Below are positions 1 through 5,596 of a stretch of 11,166 nt of DNA, one piece after another. The stretch is from NCBI GenBank assembly GCA_027080245.1, contig JALWSN010000563.1, forward strand, positions 1 to 11,166, written 5' to 3'. The stretch's first letter is position 1, and the number at the start of each line of letters is the position of its first letter. A program made the translations under genes and the position numbers. This DNA comes from Ignavibacteriales bacterium (GTDB taxonomy: Bacteria > Bacteroidota > Ignavibacteria > Ignavibacteriales > Melioribacteraceae). Below the pieces are notes generated by a model. It made no database searches, was not told the origin of the DNA, and saw nothing but the letters and a program-made list of their open reading frames with translations.

Positions 1-26
1 CCCATGATTTTTTTAGCTGCAAATAG

Positions 27-1922
27 TTTTTTTACATTGCCGCAAATATCAACCAATCGATTGAAGTCAAACAATCCATTCTGCAAAAAAACAATTTACG
101 CGACCAGATTTACGAAATCATTAAAATTCTCAGTTCGGAAATTGACATTCTAAAGGTCGAAAAAGAAATTGAAACAAAAGTGCAGGAAAACATCGCCCGC
201 ACGCAAAGGCGGTTCATCATTCAGGAGCAAATTAGAATTTTGCAGGAAGAATTGGGCGAGGACGAAGCCGTAAATCCCGAGTTCAAAAAAATTGAAGAGA
301 AGATTAAAAAAGCCAAAATGCCCCGCGATGTGGAGGAAAAGGCTTTCGAGGAGTTAAAGAAATTAGTGAAAATTCCGCCAAGCTCGCCCGAGTCTACGGT
401 AATTCGCAATTATCTTGATTGGCTTACCGACGTGCCGTGGAAAAAAAAGACAAAGGACAATCTGGACATTGAAAACGTAAGAAAAATTTTGGACGAAGAC
501 CATTACGGACTGGAAAAGCCAAAGGAGAGAATTGTTGAGCATATTGCGGTGTTGAATTTGGTTAAAGAAATCAAAGGGCAAATATTGTGTTTCGTAGGAC
601 CGCCCGGAGTGGGCAAAACTTCGCTTGGCAAATCGATTGCAAGGGCAATAGGAAGGGAGTTCGTGAGAATTAGCCTTGGCGGAGTTCGGGACGAGGCGGA
701 AATAAGGGGACATCGCAGAACTTACATCGGTTCGATGCCCGGCAAAATTATTCAGTCAATGAAAAAAGCCGGAACGATTAACCCCGTAATGCTTTTGGAT
801 GAAGTGGATAAAATGAGCATGGATTTTCGCGGAGACCCCTCCTCTGCTTTGCTGGAAGTGCTTGACCCCGAGCAAAACAATACATTTAACGATCATTACC
901 TCGACGTTGATTACGACCTTTCTAAGGTAATGTTTATTACCACCGCCAACGTGCGTTACAATATTCCGCTGCCGCTGCAGGACAGAATGGAAATTATTGA
1001 ATTGCCGGGGTATCTGGAATTCGAAAAGCTTGAAATTGCAAAAAGACACATCATCCCAAGGCAGTTTAAGTTTCACGGATTGGACAAATTCGAAATTAAA
1101 TTTACCGACGAAGCGATTGAAAAAATAATAAACGAGTACACTCGCGAAGCGGGCGTAAGAAATCTGGAAAGAGAAATTGCGGCGGTTTGCCGCAAAGCCG
1201 CCAAGGAAATTGTATTGGAAGGCGGCAATGCCCGTAAGTTAAAAAAAGTAAAATACGAAATTACGCCGGACAAAGTGGAAGAATTTTTAGGCGTTCCGCG
1301 TTACCGCCGCAAACACGCGGAAAGAAAGCCCACAATCGGAAGCGTAACGGGCTTGGCGTGGACGAGCGTTGGCGGAGAGATTTTACAAGTAGACGCCACA
1401 ATTATGACAGGCGCGGAAAAGCTTACCATTACGGGACAAATAGGAAACGTAATGAAAGAATCCGCCCAAGCGGCTTTGAGCTATTTGCGCTCGAATGCAA
1501 AGGAACTTGGACTGTCACCCAATTTCAACAAGGGTAAGGAAGTTCACATCCACCTGCCGGAAGGCGCAATTCCAAAGGACGGACCTTCGGCGGGAATAAC
1601 TTTAACAATGGCAATGTATTCGGCTTTTAAGCAAATTCCCGCAAGGTGCGACGTTGCAATGACCGGTGAAATTACTCTGCGCGGACAAGTGATTGCCATT
1701 GGCGGATTGAACGAAAAATTACTTGCCGCCCGTCGCGCCGGAATTAAAAAAGTTCTTATTCCAAAAGAGAACGAAAAAGATCTTGCGGAAATTAAAAAAG
1801 AAGTGAAGGAAGGCTTAAAGATTGTGCCGATTGAATCGATTAGCCAAGCCTTTCCGCATGTTTTTAAAGATTTCAAAAAAAAGTCCTCCGCGAAAAGTAA
1901 AAAAGGAACAGGCGGGAAATGA
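27..1922 (+). CDS. lon: ATP-dependent protease LonA, 5'-truncated and frame broken at left edge
   Basis: Lon is a cytosolic homo-hexameric AAA+ serine protease that unfolds and degrades damaged and regulatory proteins. About 631 codons are visible, against roughly 800 for full LonA, so most of the N-terminal substrate-binding domain is missing. The frame from base 27 opens with the end of that domain and its long helical segment, to about base 360. The AAA+ module follows, with Walker A GPPGVGKT at 597-620, Walker B LLDEVD at about 792-809, the sensor/arginine-finger stretch around 925-1000 and sensor 2 (REAGVRNLER) near 1145-1175. The protease domain has the catalytic serine in PKDGPSAG (codon 1587-1589) and the catalytic lysine 43 residues later (codon 1716-1718), the family spacing. 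A GTG at 180 is the first standard start codon in this frame, but Lon homology continues upstream of it, so it is not the true start. The tail is lysine-rich. The stop overlaps the msrC start (ATGA). Confidence 0.95.
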   Translation, partial: FFYIAANINQSIEVKQSILQKNNLRDQIYEIIKILSSEIDILKVEKEIETKVQENIARTQRRFIIQEQIRILQEELGEDEAVNPEFKKIEEKIKKAKMPRDVEEKAFEELKKLVKIPPSSPESTVIRNYLDWLTDVPWKKKTKDNLDIENVRKILDEDHYGLEKPKERIVEHIAVLNLVKEIKGQILCFVGPPGVGKTSLGKSIARAIGREFVRISLGGVRDEAEIRGHRRTYIGSMPGKIIQSMKKAGTINPVMLLDEVDKMSMDFRGDPSSALLEVLDPEQNNTFNDHYLDVDYDLSKVMFITTANVRYNIPLPLQDRMEIIELPGYLEFEKLEIAKRHIIPRQFKFHGLDKFEIKFTDEAIEKIINEYTREAGVRNLEREIAAVCRKAAKEIVLEGGNARKLKKVKYEITPDKVEEFLGVPRYRRKHAERKPTIGSVTGLAWTSVGGEILQVDATIMTGAEKLTITGQIGNVMKESAQAALSYLRSNAKELGLSPNFNKGKEVHIHLPEGAIPKDGPSAGITLTMAMYSAFKQIPARCDVAMTGEITLRGQVIAIGGLNEKLLAARRAGIKKVLIPKENEKDLAEIKKEVKEGLKIVPIESISQAFPHVFKDFKKKSSAKSKKGTGGK

Positions 1923-2425
1923 CAGATTACATCTCAATAAATACAGGGCTAAGCGACGTTGAAATTTACAAACAGCTACTGCCTCAGCTGGATGCTTTAA
2001 TATCCGCCGAAGAGCCCGCAATTACCGCGCTTGCAAATTTTTCAGCGGCAATTTATTTTGCTTTCGAAAAAATAAGTTGGGCGGGTTTTTATTTGATTAA
2101 AGACGACGTTTTGTTTTTGGGACCTTTCCAGGGCAAGCCCGCCTGCACAGTAATTAAAATTGGCGAAGGTGTTTGCGGCAAGTCGGCTAAACTGCGCCAG
2201 ACAGTTATTGTGGAAGACGTGGAAAAATTCCCCGGGCACATTGCTTGCGATCCCAAGTCCCGTTCAGAAATTGTTGTTCCCATTATTCAATCAAGCGAGC
2301 TGTTCGGAGTGTTAGACGTGGATAGCCGCAAGCTTGCGTCGTTCAACGCAGACGATAAATTTTTCCTGGAGAAAGCCGTAAATTTATTAATGAAAAAAAT
2401 CGATTTTAATTCAATTAAATTTTAA
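1919..2425 (+). CDS. msrC: Free methionine-(R)-sulfoxide reductase (GAF-fold fRMsr)
   Basis: This cytosolic enzyme reduces free methionine-(R)-sulfoxide to methionine, normally with electrons from thioredoxin. It is a single GAF domain of 168 residues, the normal family size. Three cysteines at residues 76, 86 and 110 (in PACT, GVCG and IACD) have the same 10- and 24-residue spacing as Cys84, Cys94 and Cys118 of the E. coli enzyme. The substrate-binding acids also match with the same offset of 8: Glu117, Asp133 and Asp135, in SRSEIVVP and GVLDVDS. These catalytic residues separate it from sensory GAF domains. The ATG overlaps the lon stop by 4 bases, implying translational coupling. dnaX follows after 11 bp. 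Joint transcription with lon would put repair of oxidised free methionine next to degradation of damaged proteins; that functional link is inference. Confidence 0.93.
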   Translation: MTDYISINTGLSDVEIYKQLLPQLDALISAEEPAITALANFSAAIYFAFEKISWAGFYLIKDDVLFLGPFQGKPACTVIKIGEGVCGKSAKLRQTVIVEDVEKFPGHIACDPKSRSEIVVPIIQSSELFGVLDVDSRKLASFNADDKFFLEKAVNLLMKKIDFNSIKF

Positions 2426-2436
2426 AGAAGAGAAAA

Positions 2437-4029
2437 ATGAGCTACCTTGTAACTGCGCTTAGATGGCGTCCTCAAAGATTCGACGAAGTTGTCGGGCAGC
2501 AACACATTACCACAACGCTTAAGAATGCGATTAAAAGCGGAAGGATTGCCCACGCTTACATTTTTGCCGGACCTCGCGGCGTTGGCAAAACCACCACCGC
2601 CAGAATTTTAGCCAAAAGGCTTAATTGTTTAAATCCGGACGAAGGCGAGCCCTGCAATCAATGCGAAATGTGCAAAACATTCCAGAGCGGGCAAACTATT
2701 GATATGATTGAAATTGACGGCGCTTCTAACCGGAGAATCAATGAAATCAGGGCTTTGCGGGACTCCGTTAAATACGCTCCTACCACGGGCAAATACAAAA
2801 TTTACATTATCGACGAAGTCCACATGCTCACTAATGAATCCTTTAACGCTTTGTTGAAAACACTGGAGGAACCCCCGGAGCATACAATTTTTATTTTCGC
2901 CACAACGGACATTCACAAGGTTCCCCTTACTATTATTTCACGCTGCCAGAGGTTCGATTTCCACCGGATTAGCGTTACGAACATTAAAAAACAACTCGCC
3001 AAAATAGCGCAAGCAGAAACAATTGAAATTGACGACGAGGCTTTAACGATTATTGCAAAAAAAGCCGACGGCGCTTTGAGGGACGCGCAAAGCCTGTTCG
3101 ATCAGGTTTACTCTTATTCGAGCGGGAAAATTTCCGCCGAAGTTGTGCGAGGTTTATTGAACATTATTGACGAGGATTTGTATTTCGAAGTTTCGGAAGC
3201 AATTTTGCAAAACAACTTTAAAGCCGCTTTCGAACTAACGCAAAAACTTTACGACAACGGCTGGAATTTTATTGATTTTGTTCAGGGGTTAATTGAGCAT
3301 TTTAGAAATATTCTGGCTTTTACCGCCACGGGTTCAACTTCGTTGATCGAGGCAAGTCAGGTTACCAAAGCCAGGTATTCTACTTTGAAAGGGAAGTTTT
3401 CGGAAGCGGATTTGCTGAGAATAATTAATTTCCTGGGCAATTTATTAACCGACGCAAAAAACGCAAGCGACCAACGTCTGCTGGTTGAAATTGGACTTTC
3501 CAAATTAATTGGAATGGAAGGTTCGGCGACTATTAAGGAATTGATTGAAGCGCTTTCCGGCAAAGCCGCTAAAGTTGAAGAAAGCGGCAATTCCGACGCC
3601 GAAAAAAAAAATCTTAACCGACAGGAAGGGGTAGAAAACCGGACGGAAGCTCAGGAAAGCGTAACGTCCGCTATTAGCGAAAAATTCGCTGATTTCGACG
3701 AGATTAAGTTCGAGTGGCGAAATTTCTTGAAGTCGCTCGAGAACGAAAACTCCAGAGCCGCGACGGGATTGGCTGGCTCCTTCCCGGCTGAAATGCGGAA
3801 TAGAAATCTTGTTGTGGCGGTTAAAAATATTGATTTAAATGGCGCGAGTCCTGAGCTGGTAAAAAAAATAATCCAAAAAAAATTCGGGCAGGATTTAAGA
3901 ATTTCCTTTAAGAACGGAATTGAGCCGAATAGAACAGAGGAAAAAAAGATTGAGTTTAAAAAACCGCAGGAAGAAAAAGATCCGGTAATTAAAGCAATAA
4001 TCGAAGAGCTTGGCGGACGGGAGGTTTAG
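2437..4029 (+). CDS. dnaX: DNA polymerase III subunit tau/gamma (clamp loader ATPase)
   Basis: DnaX is the motor subunit of the clamp loader that places the sliding clamp on primed DNA; full-length tau also links the loader to polymerase and helicase. The 530-residue product has Walker A GPRGVGKT at residues 45-52. Four zinc-binding cysteines lie at 64, 73, 76 and 79, identical in numbering to E. coli DnaX. The Walker B region is IIDEVHML near 124-131, and the arginine finger is R169 in SRCQRF. The clamp-loader core and collar run to about residue 370. A charged, glutamate/lysine-rich linker (about 375-425) leads to a short C-terminal tau region. An A10 run at codons 389-392 lies in this linker and could slip to give a gamma-like short form (see findings). 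The ATG follows an AAAGAAGAG purine stretch that may act as a weak Shine-Dalgarno site. No GC-rich terminator hairpin precedes the T-run after the stop. Confidence 0.97.
   Translation: MSYLVTALRWRPQRFDEVVGQQHITTTLKNAIKSGRIAHAYIFAGPRGVGKTTTARILAKRLNCLNPDEGEPCNQCEMCKTFQSGQTIDMIEIDGASNRRINEIRALRDSVKYAPTTGKYKIYIIDEVHMLTNESFNALLKTLEEPPEHTIFIFATTDIHKVPLTIISRCQRFDFHRISVTNIKKQLAKIAQAETIEIDDEALTIIAKKADGALRDAQSLFDQVYSYSSGKISAEVVRGLLNIIDEDLYFEVSEAILQNNFKAAFELTQKLYDNGWNFIDFVQGLIEHFRNILAFTATGSTSLIEASQVTKARYSTLKGKFSEADLLRIINFLGNLLTDAKNASDQRLLVEIGLSKLIGMEGSATIKELIEALSGKAAKVEESGNSDAEKKNLNRQEGVENRTEAQESVTSAISEKFADFDEIKFEWRNFLKSLENENSRAATGLAGSFPAEMRNRNLVVAVKNIDLNGASPELVKKIIQKKFGQDLRISFKNGIEPNRTEEKKIEFKKPQEEKDPVIKAIIEELGGREV
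3602..3611 (+). promoter_or_regulatory. A10 tract in dnaX, candidate slippage site
   Basis: Ten consecutive adenines cover codons 389-392 of dnaX, just after the clamp-loader core. One inserted A, or a -1 ribosomal shift, leads to TAA at 3615-3617. One lost A, or a +1 shift, leads to TAG at 3632-3634. The products would be about 393 and 398 residues, gamma-like forms lacking the tau-specific region. Thermus thermophilus makes gamma by transcriptional slippage on an A9 run in dnaX. I see no clear upstream Shine-Dalgarno stimulator or strong downstream stem as in E. coli. A8 runs elsewhere in the gene show that long A-tracts are not rare here. Confidence 0.45.
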
Positions 4030-4127
4030 TTTTTTTTCTTTGTACTTGGTTTTTCAGAACATTGGCTATTTAAAAATTGGCAATGCGCTTTTTTCGAGGG
4101 AAAAGTTAAACATTACCATGTGAAAAC

Positions 4128-4173
4128 CGCAGAGATTTTGCAGAGCTCGAAAAGGATTTGCACAGAGAAAAAT
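4128..4173. repeat. Degenerate 11-bp periodic repeat with CAGAG words
   Basis: CAGAG occurs at 4130-4134, 4141-4145 and 4163-4167, so the starts are 11 and 22 bp apart. The unit at 4152-4162 does not keep the word. The pattern recalls the CGCAGAG-type intergenic repeats found in many bacterial genomes, but the copy is short and worn. Confidence 0.35.
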
Positions 4174-4200
4174 TATTTCTCGAACTTTAATTACTTGCCA

Positions 4201-4224
4201 CTTAAGACTTATTCCTTAAGACTT
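4201..4224. repeat. 10-bp direct repeat CTTAAGACTT
   Basis: CTTAAGACTT occurs at 4201-4210 and again at 4215-4224, separated by ATTC. It abuts the left end of the nested palindrome. It could be a local slippage duplication or a remnant of earlier insertions at this spot. Confidence 0.6.
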
Positions 4225-4346
4225 TCAAACAACTCCACCCCGGCCCTCCTCTTGAAAAGAGGAGGGAGAACTTCAAGACAAAGAACAATTTAAAAGCCCC
4301 ATTCTCTTCACAAGAGAAGGGGGTTTGGGGGTTGAGTTCTTTCAAA
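4222..4346. mobile_element. Nested palindromic element, MITE-like or REP-like
   Basis: Two perfect or near-perfect hairpins sit inside an outer inverted repeat. Hairpin 1 (4244-4266) has a perfect 10-bp stem, CCCTCCTCTT with AAGAGGAGGG, and a 3-nt loop. Hairpin 2 (4297-4323) has a 7-bp perfect stem TTCTCTT/AAGAGAA, a CAC loop, one A/G mismatch and a further CCCC/GGGG stem. The outer arms, AACTCCACCCC (4231-4241) and GGGGTTGAGTT (4328-4338), pair at 10 of 11 positions. The word CTTTCAAA flanks the arms as a direct repeat at 4222-4229 and 4339-4346, which could be an 8-bp target-site duplication. The layout fits a non-autonomous miniature element or a dispersed palindromic repeat. No transposase is present. 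A structured RNA is the alternative. Confidence 0.55.
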
Positions 4347-4418
4347 AACAAACACATCTTTCCAAACAAATTTAATTGCAATGCATTTTGGGCAAAAGCC
4401 TGTACCAAAATATTAAAA

Positions 4419-4498
4419 CCATCCCAACCCTAACCCTTTCCATCCAGGAGGAGAAGTGCAAAAAGGATTAAATACTTCTGCCAATGTTAATGGGATGG
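4419..4498. repeat. Second, weaker palindromic block
   Basis: The arms CCATCCCA (4419-4426) and TGGGATGG (4491-4498) are perfect 8-bp inverted repeats. Inside them AGAAGT (4452-4457) pairs with ACTTCT (4474-4479) around a 16-nt loop. The left side also carries CCCAACCCTAACCC and the right side a G-rich arm, echoing the pyrimidine/purine asymmetry of the element at 4222-4346. It may be a decayed member of a similar repeat family. Confidence 0.35.
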
Positions 4499-4825
4499 GG
4501 TGGAAGGAACTCTGATTGAAGAAGCGCTGATTCAAAGCCTTTTAAGAGATTTTTAACGAGAAATATTTTTTCTGATTGTTTTGGACAACAAAATAAAGTT
4601 GTGAAAAAATTTAAAGGATTGTTTTGGGAAGTTTGGAGAGAAGTGTTCCAAGTTAAAGATTTTCACATTTTTCTTAATAAAAAAATATTTTTGACTAAAG
4701 TAACTTGAAATTGTTGCTGAAAGATTTAGTTTCCGCTTTCATGCAAACACTCATTTCTCTTGTGATTTCTTTCAAAAATTCTTAAGTTTGTACTCTTTGT
4801 TAAAAAGAATTAATTAAGGTAGAAA

Positions 4826-4972
4826 ATGAAAAGAACGTATCAGCCAAGCAACAGGAAAAGAAAGAATAAACACGGTTTTCGCGCAAGAATGGCGGATAAG
4901 AACGGACGCAAAGTTTTAGCCAGAAGAAGAGCTAAGGGTAGAAAAAAATTAACTGTTAGCGATGAATTTTAA
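4826..4972 (+). CDS. rpmH: 50S ribosomal protein L34
   Basis: This is a 48-residue, very basic protein of the large ribosomal subunit. It begins MKRTYQPSNRKRKNKHGFR and continues with RMADKNGRKVLARRRAKGRK, the canonical L34 sequence. The ATG at 4826 follows AAGG (4816-4819) at a plausible Shine-Dalgarno distance. It is the first gene of the conserved rpmH-rnpA-yidD-yidC cluster, and the promoter should lie in the AT-rich DNA upstream. The C-terminal extension TVSDEF makes it slightly longer than the 44-46 residues usual in Proteobacteria. Confidence 0.97.
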   Translation: MKRTYQPSNRKRKNKHGFRARMADKNGRKVLARRRAKGRKKLTVSDEF

Positions 4973-4974
4973 AT

Positions 4975-5376
4975 TTGAAAAAATTTGGTCTTTCAAAACA
5001 AGAACGAATTAAAAAACGTAAAGAATTCGAAGCCGTTTACTCATCCGGCTCATCCCTTATTTCTAAAAGCAAAAAATTCAAAGCGACTTATTTAATACGG
5101 AGCGAAGGCAATAGTAGCGGAGTGAAAGTCGCTTTTGCCGTCTCTAAAAAAGCCGGCAATGCCGTTTGGCGCAACAGAGTAAAAAGATTAATGCGGGAAG
5201 CTTACCGCCTGAACAAAAACTTTTTAATTGAGAAAGCCGAAAAATTCAACTTGTTTGTTTTGCTTGTTTTTTCGCCTTTCAGATTTAACAAAAAAACGCA
5301 TCGGAAAATTTTTTTGAAGGACGTGGAAACCGACATTATTGAACTTTTGAAGGGAGTTGAAAAAAGACTAAAATGA
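4975..5376 (+). CDS. rnpA: Ribonuclease P protein component
   Basis: The protein cofactor of RNase P helps the catalytic RNA bind precursor tRNA and trim its 5' leader. The product is 133 residues, at the upper end of the family range. It has the N-terminal FGLSKQERIKKRKEFEAVY segment and the diagnostic RNRVKRLMREAYR motif near residues 61-73. The start is TTG at 4975. The frame is closed by TGA at 4963-4965 and holds no ATG or GTG before the conserved N-terminus. The gene begins 2 bp after the rpmH stop with no obvious Shine-Dalgarno sequence, so it is probably translated by coupling to rpmH. Its stop overlaps the yidD start (ATGA). Confidence 0.95.
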   Translation: MKKFGLSKQERIKKRKEFEAVYSSGSSLISKSKKFKATYLIRSEGNSSGVKVAFAVSKKAGNAVWRNRVKRLMREAYRLNKNFLIEKAEKFNLFVLLVFSPFRFNKKTHRKIFLKDVETDIIELLKGVEKRLK

Positions 5377-5582
5377 AATACATTTTTATTTATTTAATTA
5401 AATTTTACCAGAAAGTAATTTCTCCGCTTTTCCCCCCTTCGTGCAGGTTTTACCCAACTTGTTCTGAATACTCGGTTCAGGCTTTTAAAAAATACGGCGT
5501 AATTAAAGGCGGCGCAAAATCCGTCTGGCGCATTTTAAGATGCAATCCTTTTAACAAAGGCGGCTATGATCCACTTGACTAA
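5373..5582 (+). CDS. yidD: Membrane protein insertion efficiency factor YidD
   Basis: YidD is a small protein at the inner face of the cytoplasmic membrane that helps membrane proteins pass through the Sec/YidC pathway. The 69-residue product matches the family across its length. It has an amphipathic N-terminus (IFIYLIKFYQKVISPL), the core PSCRFYPTCSEYS with two cysteines, the segment GGAKSVWRILRCNPF with a third cysteine, and the terminal GGYDPL. The ATG overlaps the rnpA stop by 4 bases. yidC follows 14 bp after its stop. Confidence 0.97.
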   Translation: MKYIFIYLIKFYQKVISPLFPPSCRFYPTCSEYSVQAFKKYGVIKGGAKSVWRILRCNPFNKGGYDPLD

Positions 5583-5596
5583 ATTAGGTATTGAAC

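Larger units (their letters stand above)
4030..4825. other. Gene-free gap of about 800 bp between dnaX and rpmH
   Basis: No credible protein gene is seen. The one longer open frame, on the minus strand at 4202-4408, is a by-product of the palindromes. From left to right: a T8 run just after dnaX without a stem; CAGAG words at multiples of 11 bp (4130-4167); a 10-bp direct repeat (4201-4224); a nested palindrome (4222-4346); a weaker palindromic block (4419-4498); and a very AT-rich stretch (about 4540-4825) with the AAAAATATTTTT palindrome at 4681-4692. The AT-rich stretch must contain the rpmH promoter, but no convincing -35/-10 pair or Bacteroidota-type TTTG/TAnnTTTG pair could be assigned. 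No tRNA, tmRNA, RNase P RNA or SRP RNA signature was recognised. Confidence 0.7.

Noticed and set aside
180..182. GTG as start of lon
   Set aside because: Lon-like sequence continues upstream in the same frame to about base 27; it is only the first standard start codon after the edge break.
363..713. 116-residue minus-strand open frame inside lon
   Set aside because: It is a shadow of the well-supported lon frame with no recognisable features; the other antisense frames in lon, dnaX, yidC and the patatin gene were set aside for the same reason.
4030..4037. T8 run after dnaX as a terminator
   Set aside because: No stable stem immediately precedes it.
4244..4323. Hairpins as intrinsic terminators of dnaX
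   Set aside because: Neither is followed by a T-run on the plus strand, they begin more than 200 bp after the dnaX stop, and they sit inside a larger inverted repeat.
4202..4408. 68-residue minus-strand open frame in the dnaX-rpmH gap
   Set aside because: It reads straight through both hairpins of the palindrome, has no family resemblance and no Shine-Dalgarno site; such frames are a by-product of the repeat.
5591..5593. TTG as start of yidC
   Set aside because: The ATG at 5597 has better spacing to AGG at 5586-5588 and gives the normal YidC N-terminus.
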